Program-made: the position numbers and the translations under genes
NCBI GenBank assembly: GCA_963930645.1
Contig: OZ005662.1
Location: forward strand, 97,820,436 to 97,884,435
Reading direction: 5' to 3'
DNA from: Salticus scenicus
Lineage: Eukaryota; Arthropoda; Arachnida; Araneae; Salticidae
DNA length: 64,000 nt
Notes under the pieces: model-generated
Databases searched by the model: none
What the model was told of the DNA's origin: nothing
Seen by the model: the letters and a program-made list of their open reading frames with translations, nothing else
Shown here: piece by piece, positions 12,293-21,803 of the stretch
How positions within the stretch are numbered: position 1 is the first letter of the stretch
Layout of the letters: each line of letters opens with the position of its first letter

Positions 12293-14131
12293 TTTAAAAA
12301 ATGTCTTAAAACATAAAAAAAAGTGAATTTTTTCCAGTCCCTTCAGTTAACACCGCAAGGTTTCCGGGACTGAGAAAGAAAAAAGACTAGTGCAAATATA
12401 TGTATAAGATTTTTGGAAAAAACTGAAGTTGACAGCACACAAATAATTGCAAACTGTCTGAAATCATAAGAAAAATGATGGATTTTGTCAAGCCCCTTCA
12501 TTTAAAATCAAATGGATTCAAGAAATAACAAGAAAATGAGTAGCACAAAAGGAGATGTAACTTTTATGGACAAAATTGAGGTGAACAGTAAGAAAAAAAA
12601 AAGTTTTAAGTCCTAAAGACAACGGAGGAGGATTTTTGCAAGCCCCTTCAGTTAACACCGCAAGGTTTCCGGGACTGACAAAGAAAAAAGTTAGTGCCAA
12701 AATGAATATAATATTTATGATAAAATTTGAAGGGAATATAATCGAATGTATTAAAAATGTTTCAAATAATAAAGAAATGTGTAGGTATTTATCTGTACCT
12801 TCAGTTAACACTGTATGTCTGAGAAAGCAAAATGTTAATGCCAAAGAAAATAAAAGAATAAAGGGAAAAAGCTGAAATGCATGAAATCGAAAGTTTTCAA
12901 AATATCTCAAAAAGGGAAGTAGGATTTTTACCAACGACTATAGTTAAAATTCATGGTTTCCGAAAATAAGAACGAAGTATGTACTGGTAAAAAATATAAG
13001 TATGCTTGACAAAATTGAGGTAAATGGTGATCGAATGGTCTTAAGTCTTACGGTAGACTGTAAGTGTTTTTTGCCAGTCCCTTCAGTTAACACCGCAAGG
13101 TTTCCGGGACTCACAAAAATGTTACTACCAAAGTAGATGTTTTATTTCTGGACAAAACTAAAGTGAGAAGCACACAAAAGTTTTCAGATTGTCCGAAATC
13201 ATAAAAGAAATCGTGGATCTCTGCCAGTCCCTCCAGTTAACACCGCAAGGTTTCCGGGACTGACAAAGAAAAATGTCAGTGCAAATGTTGATGTAAGATT
13301 TCCGGAAAAACTGAAGTGAAGTGAACAGCACATAAATTTTGCAAAATGTCTGAAATCATAAAAAACAATAGATGTAATTTTACTACCACCTTCACTTAAA
13401 TTCGTCTGGATTCTAGAAACAAGAAAGAAAGTACTGCAAGAGGAAAGCTACATTTCTGGAGAAGATTGACGTGAATGTTAAAAAATGATTTTAAAGAAAT
13501 TTCAGGTCTTAAATGAAATGGTAGAGAATTTTTGCCAGTCCCTTCAGTTAACACCGCAATGTTTCCGGAACCGACAAAAAAAAAAGTTAGTAACAAAGTG
13601 CAAATATGATTTCTGGACAAAACTGAAGTGAACAAAACGTAAATGTTTTCAGATTGTTTGAAATCATAAAAGAAATTGTGGATCTTTGCCATGTCCTCCA
13701 GTTAAAACGGAAAGATTTCCGTGTGTGACAAAGAAAAGTTAGTACCAAAGTAGATGTATGACTTCTGGAAAAAACTAAAGTGAACAGCACACAAAAGTTT
13801 TCAGATTGTCTAAATCAGAAAAGAATTTGTGGATCTTTGACAGTCCCTGTAGTTAACATCGCAAGGTTTCCGAGAGTGACAAAGAAAAATGGCAGTGCAA
13901 ATGTATATGTAAGGATTCGAGAAAAAACAGAAGTGAACAAGCACATAAATTTTCAAAATGTCTAAAACCATAAAAAAAAATTTTAAAAGTTTTAGGTCTT
14001 AAAGAAAATAGTGGAGAAATTTGCCAGTCCCTTCAGTTAACACCGCAAGGTTTCCGGGAAAGACAAAGGAAAAAGGTGGTGTTAAAGTAGATATAAGATT
14101 TATGATAAAATATAAAGAGGTAATAGAATTT
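12293..14131 (+). repeat. HOR unit 8: 12-mer (1839 bp)
   Basis: Complete unit of the second haplotype class: GTTAACACC in m3, GTAGGTATTT in the m3 tail, ACTGTATGTCTG in m4 and GGGACTCAC in m6. Private AATGAATATA near 12702. The m11 tail has TATATGTAAGG, shared with units 11, 15, 20 and 32. Confidence 0.95.
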
Positions 14132-16440
14132 TTTAAAAAATGTCTTAAAACATAAAAAAAAGTGAATATTTTCCAGTCCCTTCAGTTAACACCGCAAGGT
14201 TTCCGGGACTGGGAAAGAAAAAAGACTAGTGCAAATATATGTATAAGATTTTTGGAAAAAACTGAAGTTGACAGCACACAAATAATTGCAAACTGTCTGA
14301 AATCATAAGAAAAATGATGGATTTTTTCAAGCCCCTTCATTTAAAATCAAATGGATTCAAGAAATAACAAGAAAATGAGTAGCACAAAAGGAGATGTAAC
14401 TTTTATGGACAAAATTGAGGTGACCAGTAAGAAAAAAAAAAAGTTTTAAGTCCTAAAGACAACGGAGGAGGACTTTTGCAAGCCCCTTCAGTTAACGCCG
14501 CAAGGTTTCCGGGACTGACAAAGAAAAAAGTGAGTGCCAATATGCATATAATATTTATGATAAAATTTGAAGGGAATATAATCGAATGTATTAAAAATGT
14601 TTCAAATAATAAAGAAATGTGTACGTATTTATCTGTACCTTCAGTTAACACTGTAAGTCTGAGAAAGCAAAATGTTAATGCCAAAGAAAATAAAAGATTA
14701 AAGGGAAAAAGCTGAAATGCATGAAATCGAAAGTTTTCAAAATATCTCAAAAAGGGAAGTAGGATTTTTACCAACGACTATAGTTAAAATTCATGGTTTC
14801 CGAAAATAAGAACGAAGTATGTACTGCTAAAAAATATAAGAATGCTTGACAAAATTGAGGTAAATGGTGATCGAATGATCTTAAGTCTTACGGTAGACTG
14901 TAAGTGTTTTTTGCCAGTCCCTTCAGTTAACACCGCAAGGTTTCCGGGACTCACAAAAATGTTACTACCAAAGTAGATGTTTTATTTCTGGACAAAACTA
15001 AAGTGAGAAGCACACAAAAGTTTTCAGATTGTCCGAAATCATAAAAGAAATCGTGGATCTCTGCCAGTCCCTCCAGTTAACACCGCAAGGTTTCCGGGAC
15101 TGACAAAGAAAAATGTCAGTGCAAATGTTGATGTAAGATTTCCGGAAAAACTGAAGTGAAGTGAACAGCACATAAATTTTGCAAAATGTCTGAAATTATA
15201 AAAAACAATAGATGTAATTTTACGACCACCTTCACTTAAATTCGTCTGGATTCTAGAAACAAGAAAGAAAGTACTGCAAGAGGAAAGCTACATTTCTGGA
15301 GAAGATTGACGTGAATGTTAAAAAATGATTTTAAAGAAATTTCAGGTCTTAAATGAAATGGTAGAGAATTTTTGCCAGTCCCTTCAGTTAACACCGCAAT
15401 ATTTCCGGAACCGACAAAAAAAAAGTTAGTAACAAAGTGCAAATAGGATTTCTGGAGAAAACTGAAGTGAACAAAACGTAAATGTTTTCAGATTGTTTGA
15501 AATCATAAAAGAAATTGTGGATCTTTGCCAGTCCCTTTAGTTAACACCGCAAGGTTTCCGGGACTGACAAAGAAAAATGTCAGTGCAAATGTTGATGTAA
15601 GATTTCCGGAAAAATTGAAGTGAAGTGAACAGCACATAAATTTTGCAAATTGTCCGAAATCATAAAAAACAATAGATGTAATTTTACTAGCACCTTCACT
15701 TAAATTCGACTGGATTCTAGAAACCAGAAAGAAAGTACTGCAAGAAGACAAGCTACATTTCTGGAGAACACAAACGTGAAGGGTAAAGAAATGGTTTTAA
15801 AGAAGTTTTAGGTCTTACAGGAAATGGTAGAGAGTTTTTGCCAGTCCCTTCAGTTAACACCGCAAGGTTTCCGGGACTGAAAAAAAAAAGTTAATAACGA
15901 AGTACACATACGATTTCTAATTCTAGAGAAAACTGAAGTGAACAAAACACAAAAGTTTTCATATTGTTTGAAATCATAAAAGAAATTGTGGATCTTTGCC
16001 ATGTCCTCCAGTTAACACGAAAAGATTTCCGTGTGAGACAAAGAAAAGTTAGTACCAAAGTAGATGTATGACTTCTGGACAAAACTAAAGTGAACAGCAC
16101 ACAAAAGTTTTCAGATTGTCTAAATCAGAAAAGAATTTGTGGATCTTTGACAGTCCCTGTAGTTAACATCGCAAGGTTTCCGAGAGTGACAAAGAAAAAT
16201 GGCAGTGCAAATGTAGATGTAAGGATTCGAGAAAAAACAGAAGTGAACAAGCACATAAATTTTCAAAATGTCTAAAACCATAAAAAAAATTTAAAAAGTT
16301 TTAGGTCTTAAAGAAAATAGTGGAGAAATTTGCCAGTCCCTTCAGTTAACACCGCAAGGTTTCCGGGAAAGACAAAGGAAAAAGGTGGTGTTAAAGTAGA
16401 TATAAGATTTATGATAAAATATAAAGAGGTAATAGAATTT
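14132..16440 (+). repeat. HOR unit 9: 15-mer (2309 bp)
   Basis: m1-m9 of the 12-mer type, then three extra monomers, then m10-m12. The extra block is 15529-15999. The m1 head is GGGACTGGG after a GTGAATATTTTCC lead, shared with units 12, 16, 19, 21 and 33. The m8 region has TTTTACGACC, also found in units 16, 25 and 28. Confidence 0.95.
15529..15999 (+). repeat. Three-monomer (trimer) insertion that makes the 15-mer, example in unit 9
   Basis: Three monomers with head spacings of 159, 154 and 158 bp lie between m9 and m10. Their heads read CCTTTAGTTAAC, CACCTTCACTTAAATTCGAC and CAGTCCCTTCAGTTAAC...GGGACTGAAAAA. They correspond in order to m7, m8 and m9 of the m4-less 11-mer (units 5 and 6). 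The following m10 also has the 11-mer form (ACGAAAAGATTTCCGTG). Matching 471-bp blocks sit at 25039-25509, 29187-29657, 42225-42695, 46370-46840, 48678-49148, 52823-53293 and 55131-55601. Confidence 0.93.
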
Positions 16441-16482
16441 TTTAAAAAATGTCTTAAAACATAAAAAAAAGTGAATTTTTTC

Positions 16483-16520
16483 CAGTCCCTTCAGTTAACA
16501 CCGCAAGGTTTCCGGGACTG
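16483..16520. other. Head dyad of m1: 7-bp inverted repeat around a 24-nt spacer
   Basis: CAGTCCC at 16483-16489 pairs with GGGACTG at 16514-16520. Inside the spacer, ACC and GGT flank GCAA, a GNRA-type tetraloop if the sequence were RNA. The spacer also holds the GTTAAC palindrome. The same full dyad is present in m6 and m7, and in the first and third extra monomers of the 15-mers. Confidence 0.85.
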
Positions 16521-16637
16521 AGAAAGAAAAAAGACTAGTGCAAATATATGTGTAAGATTTTTGGAAAAAACTGAAGTTGACAGCACACAAATAATTGCAA
16601 ACTGTCTGAAATCATAAGAAAAATGATGGATTTTTTC
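16483..16637 (+). repeat. Monomer m1 (155 bp), intact head, alpha tail
   Basis: The head is complete with both dyad arms. The tail has GAAGTTGACAGCACACAAA and CTGTCTGAAATCATAAG, then ends in GATGGATTTTTTCAAG. This tail is shared in outline with m4 and m7. Confidence 0.9.
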
Positions 16638-16787
16638 AAGCCCCTTCATTTAAAATCAAATGGATTCAAGAAATAACAAGAAAATGAGTAGCACAAAAGG
16701 AGATGTAACTTTTATGGACAAAATTGAGGTGACCAGTAAGAAAAAAAAAAGTTTTAAGTCCTAAAGACAACGGAGGAGGACTTTTGC
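16638..16787 (+). repeat. Monomer m2 (150 bp), decayed head, beta tail
   Basis: The head keeps CCCCTTCATTTAA, then diverges to TGGATTCAAGAAATAACAAG. The tail contains an A run followed by AAGTTTTAAGTCCTAAAGAC. The same decayed head and tail type recurs in m8 (TGGATTCTAGAAACAAG; TTTCAGGTCTTAAATG) and more weakly in m5, three and six monomers away. Confidence 0.88.
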
Positions 16788-16940
16788 AAGCCCCTTCAGT
16801 TAACGCCGCAAGGTTTCCGGGACTGACAAAGAAAAAAGTGAGTGCCAATATGCATATAATATTTATTATAAAATTTGAAGGGAATATAATCGAATGTATT
16901 AAAAATGTTTCAAATAATAAAGAAATGTGTACGTATTTAT
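16788..16940 (+). repeat. Monomer m3 (153 bp), near-intact head, gamma tail
   Basis: The left dyad arm is altered (AAGCCCC) while GGGACTG is kept. Two head alleles run through the array: GTTAACGCC and GTTAACACC. The tail has ATAAAATTTGAAGGGAATAT and TCGAATGTATTAAAAATG, and resembles the m12 tail. Confidence 0.88.
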
Positions 16941-17079
16941 CTGTACCTTCAGTTAACACTGTAAGTCTGAGAAAGCAAAATGTTAATGCCAAAGAAAATA
17001 AAAGATTAAAGGGAAAAAGCTGAAATGCATGAAATCAAAAGTTTTCAAAATATCTCAAAAAGGGAAGTAGGATTTTTAC
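16941..17079 (+). repeat. Monomer m4 (139 bp), decayed head
   Basis: The shortest monomer. The head keeps ACCTTCAGTTAACACTGTAA but has no right arm. It is the monomer absent from units 5, 6 and 31. The tail ends in AAGTAGGATTTTTACC, similar to the ends of the m1 and m7 tails. Confidence 0.87.
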
Positions 17080-17222
17080 CAACGACTATAGTTAAAATTC
17101 ATGGTTTCCGAAAATAAGAACGAAGTATGTACTGCTAAAAAATATAAGAATGCTTGACAAAATTGAGGTAAATGGTGATCGAATGATCTTAAGTCTTACG
17201 GTAGACTGTAAGTGTTTTTTGC
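17080..17222 (+). repeat. Monomer m5 (143 bp), strongly decayed head, beta tail
   Basis: The head is recognisable only as CTATAGTTAAAATTC plus GGTTTCCGAAAA. The tail has GACAAAATTGAGGTAAATGG and CTTAAGTCTTACGG, matching the beta pattern of m2 and m8. Confidence 0.85.
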
Positions 17223-17260
17223 CAGTCCCTTCAATTAACACCGCAAGGTTTCCGGGACTG
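17223..17260. other. Head dyad of m6
   Basis: Perfect CAGTCCC/GGGACTG pair with the GCAA mini-hairpin inside. In units 8, 9, 11, 14, 17, 18, 23 and 32 the final G is C (GGGACTC), shortening the dyad by one pair. Confidence 0.82.
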
Positions 17261-17372
17261 ACAAAAATGTTACTACCAAAGTAGATGTGTTATTTCTGGA
17301 CAAAACTAAAGTGAGAAGCACACAAAAGTTTTCAGATTGTCCGAAATCATAAAAGAAATCGTGGATCTCTGC
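17223..17372 (+). repeat. Monomer m6 (150 bp), intact head, alpha tail
   Basis: Full dyad with a CTTCAATTAAC or CTTCAGTTAAC core depending on the unit. Some units have GGGACTCAC, which breaks the last base pair of the dyad. The tail has GCACACAAAAGTTTTCAG, GTCCGAAATCAT and GTGGATCTCTG. Confidence 0.9.
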
Positions 17373-17410
17373 CAGTCCCTCCAGTTAACACCGCAAGGTT
17401 TCCGGGACTG
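17373..17410. other. Head dyad of m7
   Basis: Perfect CAGTCCC/GGGACTG pair with a CTCCAG core in place of CTTCAG. The change falls in the spacer and leaves the arms intact. Confidence 0.82.
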
Positions 17411-17446
17411 ACAAAGAAAAATGTCAGTGCAAATGTTGATGTAATA

Positions 17447-17456
17447 TTTCCGGAAA
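17447..17456. other. TTTCCGGAAA palindrome in the m7 tail
   Basis: A 10-bp perfect palindrome just after the m7 head, repeating the TTTCCGG core of the head itself. It is present in m7 of nearly every unit; in unit 30 it reads TTTCCGGAAAAG with the same core. Confidence 0.75.
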
Positions 17457-17531
17457 AACTGAAGTGAAGTGAACAGCACATAAATTTTGCAAAATGTCTG
17501 AAATTATAAAAAACAATAGATGTAATTTTAC

Positions 17532-17683
17532 TACCACCTTCACTTAAATTCGTCTGGATTCTAGAAACAAGAAAGAAAGTACTGCAAGAGGAAAGCTACA
17601 TTTCTGGAGAAGATTGACGTGAATGTTAAAAAATGATTTTAAAGAAATTTCAGGTCTTAAATGAAATGGTAGAGAATTTTTGC
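17532..17683 (+). repeat. Monomer m8 (152 bp), decayed head, beta tail
   Basis: The head keeps only ACCTTCACTTAAATTCG, then TCTGGATTCTAGAAACAAG as in m2. The tail has TGATTTTAAAG, TTTCAGGTCTTAAATG and GAGAATTTTTGCC. The last 88 bp of the window duplicate this tail plus the m9 head. Confidence 0.88.
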
Positions 17684-17836
17684 CAGTCCCTTCAGTTAAC
17701 ACCGCAATATTTCCGGAACCGACAAAAAAAAAGTTAGTAACAAAGTGCAAATATGATTTCTGGAGAAAACTGAAGTGAACAAAACGTAAATGTTTTCAGA
17801 TTGTTTGAAATCATAAAAGAAATTGTGGATCTTTGC
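17684..17836 (+). repeat. Monomer m9 (153 bp), head with altered right arm, alpha tail
   Basis: The left arm CAGTCCC is intact, but the right side reads TTTCCGGAACCG, losing the outer dyad and gaining a TTCCGGAA palindrome. Two alleles (CAATGTTT and CAATATTT) alternate among units, linked to ACAAAACTG and AGAAAACTG in the tail. Confidence 0.9.
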
Positions 17837-17987
17837 CATGTCCTCCAGTTAAAACGGAAAGATTTCCGTGTGTGACAAAGAAAAGTTAGTACCAAAGTAG
17901 ATGTATGACTTCTGGAAAAAACTAAAGTGAACAGCACACAAAAGTTTTCAGATTGTCTAAATCAGAAAAGAATTTGTGGATCTTTGA
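17837..17987 (+). repeat. Monomer m10 (151 bp), head with inner palindrome
   Basis: The head is CATGTCCTCCAGTTAAAACG followed by GAAAGATTTCCGTGTG. The outer dyad is gone, and ACGGAAA/TTTCCGT pair around GA. This is the monomer missing from the 1687-bp units 12, 19 and 21. Confidence 0.9.
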
Positions 17988-18170
17988 CAGTCCCTGTAGT
18001 TAACATCGCAAGGTTTCCGAGAGTGACAAAGAAAAATGGCAGTGCAAATGTAGATGTAAGGATTCGAGAAAAAACAGAAGTGATCAAGCACATAAATTTT
18101 CAAAATGTCTAAAACCATAAAAAAAATTTAAAAAGTTTTAGGTCTTAAAGAAAATAGTGGAGAAATTTGC
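17988..18170 (+). repeat. Monomer m11 (183 bp), alpha/beta hybrid tail
   Basis: About 30 bp longer than the others. Its tail has an alpha part (GAAGTGAACAAGCACATAAA, AATGTCTAAAACCATAAA) followed by a beta part (AAAGTTTTAGGTCTTAAAG, GTGGAGAAATTTGCC). This accounts for the extra length. The head reads CCCTGTAGTTAACATCGC and the right arm is reduced (GAGAGTG). Confidence 0.87.
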
Positions 18171-18319
18171 CAGTCCCTTCAGTTAACACCGCAAGGTTTC
18201 CGGGAAAGACAAAGGAAAAATGTGGTGTTAAAGTAGATATAAGATTTATGATAAAATATAAAGAGGTAATAGAATTTTTTAAAAAATGTCTTAAAACATA
18301 AAAAAAAGTGAATTTTTTC
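18171..18319 (+). repeat. Monomer m12 (149 bp), near-intact head, gamma tail
   Basis: The head has CAGTCCC, but the right arm is GGGAAAG, leaving a 3-bp dyad. The tail has TTTATGATAAAATATAAAG and TAATAGAATTTTTTAAAAAA, related to the m3 tail. It spans the junction into unit 11. Confidence 0.88.
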
Positions 18320-20116
18320 CAGTCCCTTCAGTTAACACCGCAAGGTTTCCGGGACTGAGAAAGAAAAAAGACTAGTGCAAATATATGTGTAAGATTTTTG
18401 GAAAAAACTGAAGTTGACAGCACACAAATAATTGCAAACTGTCTGAAATCATAAGAAAAATGATGGATTTTTTCAAGCCCCTTCATTTAAAATCAAATGG
18501 ATTCAAGAAATAACAAGAAAATGAGTAGCACAAAAGGAGATGTAACTTTTATGGACAAAATTGAGGTGAACAGTAAGAAAAAAAAAAGTTTTAAGTCCTA
18601 AAGACAACGGAGGAGGATTTTTGCAAGCCCCTTCAGTTAACACCGCAAGGTTTCCGGGACTGACAAAGAAAAAAGTTAGTGCCAAAATGCATATAATATT
18701 TATGATAAAATTTGAAGGGAATATAATCGAATGTATTAAAAATGTTTCAAATAATAAAGAAATGTGTAGGTATTTATCTGTACCTTCAGTTAACACTGTA
18801 TGTCTGAGAAAGCAAAATGTTAATGCCAAAGAAAATAAAAGAATAAAGGGAAAAAGCTGAAATGCATGAAATCGAAAGTTTTCAAAATATCTCAAAAAGG
18901 GAAGTAGGATTTTTACCAACGACTATAGTTAAAATTCATGGTTTCCGAAAATAAGAACGAAGTATGTACTGGTAAAAAATATAAGTATGCTTGACAAAAT
19001 TGAGGTAAATGGTGATCGAATGGTCTTAAGTCTTACGGTAGACTGTAAGTGTTTTTTGCCAGTCCCTTCAGTTAACACCGCAAGGTTTCCGGGACTCACA
19101 AAAATGTTACTACCAAAGTAGATGTTTTATTTCTGGACAAAACTAAAGTGAGAAGCACACAAAAGTTTTCAGATTGTCCGAAATCATAAAAGAAATCGTG
19201 GATCTCTGCCAGTCCCTCCAGTTAACACCGCAAGGTTTCCGGGACTGACAAAGAAAAATGTCAGTGCAAATGTTGATGTAAGATTTCCGGAAAAACTGAA
19301 GTGAAGTGAACAGCACATAAATTTTGCAAAATGTCTGAAATCATAAAAAACAATAGATGTAATTTTACTACCACCTTCACTTAAATTCGTCTGGATTCTA
19401 GAAACAAGAAAGAAAGTACTGCAAGAGGAAAGCTACATTTCTGGAGAAGATTGACGTGAATGTTAAAAAATGATTTTAAAGAAATTTCAGGTCTTAAATG
19501 AAATGGTAGAGAATTTTTGCCAGTCCCTTCAGTTAACACCGCAATGTTTCCGGAACCGACAAAAAAAAAAGTTAGTAACAAAGTGCAAATATGATTTCTG
19601 GACAAAACTGAAGTGAACAAAACGTAAATGTTTTCAGATTGTTTGAAATCATAAAAGAAATTGTGGATCTTTGCCATGTCCTCCAGTTAAAACGGAAAGA
19701 TTTCCGTGTGTGACAAAGAAAAGTTAGTACCAAAGTAGATGTATGACTTCTGGAAAAAACTAAAGTGAACAGCACACAAAAGTTTTCAGATTGTCTAAAT
19801 CAGAAAAGAATTTGTGGATCTTTGACAGTCCCTGTAGTTAACATCGCAAGGTTTCCGAGAGTGACAAAGAAAAATGGCAGTGCAAATGTATATGTAAGGA
19901 TTCGAGAAAAAACAGAAGTGAACAAGCACATAAATTTTCAAAATGTCTAAAACCATAAAAAAAAATTTTAAAAGTTTTAGGTCTTAAAGAAAATAGTGGA
20001 GAAATTTGCCAGTCCCTTCATTTAACACCGCAAGGTTTCCGGGAAGGACAAAGGAAAAAGGTGGTGTTAAAGTAGATATAAGATTTATGATAAAATATAA
20101 AGAGGTAATAGAATTT
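18278..20116 (+). repeat. HOR unit 11: 12-mer (1839 bp)
   Basis: Second haplotype class (GTAGGTATTT, ACTGTATGTCTG, GGGACTCAC). Private changes in the m12 head: CTTCATTTAACACC and GGGAAGGAC (about 20017-20048). Matches unit 18 in length and markers at an offset of 13658 bp. Confidence 0.95.
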
Positions 20117-21803
20117 TTTAAAAAATGTCTTAAAACATAAAAAAAAGTGAATATTTTCCAGTCCCTTCAGTTAACACCGCAAGGTTTCCGGGACTGGGAA
20201 AGAAAAAAGACTAGTGCAAATATATGTATAAGATTTTTGGAAAAAACTGAAGTTGACAGCACACAAATAATTGCAAACTGTCTGAAATCATAAGAAAAAT
20301 GATGGATTTTTTCAAGCCCCTTCATTTAAAATCAAATTGATTCAAGAAATAACAAGAAAATGAGTAGCACAAAAGGAGATGTAACTTTTATGGACAAAAT
20401 TGAGGTGACCAGTAAGAAAAAAAAAAAGTTTTAAGTCCTAAAGACAACGGAGGAGGACTTTTGCAAGCCCCTTCAGTTAACGCCGCAAGGTTTCCGGGAC
20501 TGACAAAGAAAAAAGTGAGTGCCAATATGCATATAATATTTATGATAAAATTTGAAGGGAATATAATCGAATGTATTAAAAATGTTTCAAATAATAAAGA
20601 AATGTGTACGTATTTATCTGTACCTTCAGTTAACACTGTAAGTCTGAGAAAGCAAAATGTTAATGCCAAAGAAAATAAAAGATTAAAGGGAAAAAGCTGA
20701 AATGCATGAAATCGAAAGTTTTCAAAATATCTCAAAAAGGGAAGTAGGATTTTTACCAACGACTATAGTTAAAATTCATGGTTTCCGAAAATAAGAACGA
20801 AGTATGTACTGCTAAAAAATATAAGAATGCTTGACAAAATTGAGGTAAATGGTGATCGAATGATCTTAAGTCTTACGGTAGACTGTAAGTGTTTTTTGCC
20901 AGTCCCTTCAATTAACACCGCAAGGTTTCCGGGACTGACAAAAATGTTACTACCAAAGTAGATGTGTTATTTCTGGACAAAACTAAAGTGAGAAGCACAC
21001 AAAAGTTTTCAGATTGTCCGAAATCATAAAAGAAATCGTGGATCTCTGCCAGTCCCTCCAGTTAACACCGCAAGGTTTCCGGGACTGACAAAGAAAAATG
21101 TCAGTGCAAATGTTGATGTAAGATTTCCGGAAAAACTGAAGTGAAGTGAACAGCACATAAATTTTGCAAAATGTCTGAAATTATAAAAAACAATAGATGT
21201 AATTTTACTACCACCTTCACTTAAATTCGTCTGGATTCTAGAAACAAGAAAGAAAGTACTGCAAGAGGAAAGCTACATTTCTGGAGAAGATTGACGTGAA
21301 TGTTAAAAAATGATTTTAAAGAAATTTCAGGTCTTAAATGAAATGGTAGAGAATTTTTGCCAGTCCCTTCAGTTAACACCGCAATATTTCCGGAACCGAC
21401 AAAAAAAAAGTTAGTAACAAAGTGCAAATATGATTTCTGGAGAAAACTGAAGTGAACAAAACGTAAATGTTTTCAGATTGTTTGAAATCATAAAAGAAAT
21501 TGTGGATCTTTGACAGTCCCTGTAGTTAACATCGCAAGGTTTCCGAGAGTGACAAAGAAAAATGGCAGTGCAAATGTAGATGTAAGGATTCGAGAAAAAA
21601 CAGAAGTGAACAAGCACATAAATTTTCAAAATGTCTAAAACCATAAAAAAAATTTAAAAAGTTTTAGGTCTTAAAGAAAATAGTGGAGAAATTTGCCAGT
21701 CCCTTCAGTTAACACCGCAAGGTTTCCGGGAAAGACAAAGGAAAAAGGTGGTGTTAAAGTAGATATAAGATTTATGATAAAATATAAAGAGGTAATAGAA
21801 TTT
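20117..21803 (+). repeat. HOR unit 12: 11-mer lacking m10 (1687 bp)
   Basis: m1-m9 then m11-m12. The m9 tail reads through TGTGGATCTTTG directly into ACAGTCCCTGTAG of m11 near 21512. That flank is common to m10 and m11, so the loss is a clean one-monomer in-register deletion. Private AAATTGATTC near 20335. Confidence 0.95.

Larger units (their letters stand above)
17373..17531 (+). repeat. Monomer m7 (159 bp), intact head, alpha tail with duplicated AAGTG
   Basis: Head is CAGTCCCTCCAGTTAAC with a full dyad. The tail has a TTTCCGGAAA palindrome, then a short tandem duplication (GAAGTGAAGTGAAC) that is absent from unit 30, and ends ATGTAATTTTACTACC. Confidence 0.9.
16441..18277 (+). repeat. 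HOR unit 10: 12-mer used here as reference (1837 bp)
   Basis: Complete unit. Head-to-head spacings for m1 to m12 are 155, 150, 153, 139, 143, 150, 159, 152, 153, 151, 183 and 149 bp, which sum exactly to 1837. The twelve monomers are listed separately below. Private change: GATCAAGCAC in the m11 tail near 18082. Confidence 0.96.

Noticed and set aside
16489..16503. CENP-B box resemblance in the head (TTC....A..C.G)
   Set aside because: TTCAGTTAACACCGC matches six of the nine essential positions of the mammalian CENP-B box; TTCG and CGGG are both broken. The layout is suggestive, but the match is too weak to call.
16501..16520. RNA polymerase III B-box in GGTTTCCGGGAC or GGATTCGAGAA
   Set aside because: Neither fits GGTTCGANNCC, and no suitable A-box or T-run terminator is placed around it.
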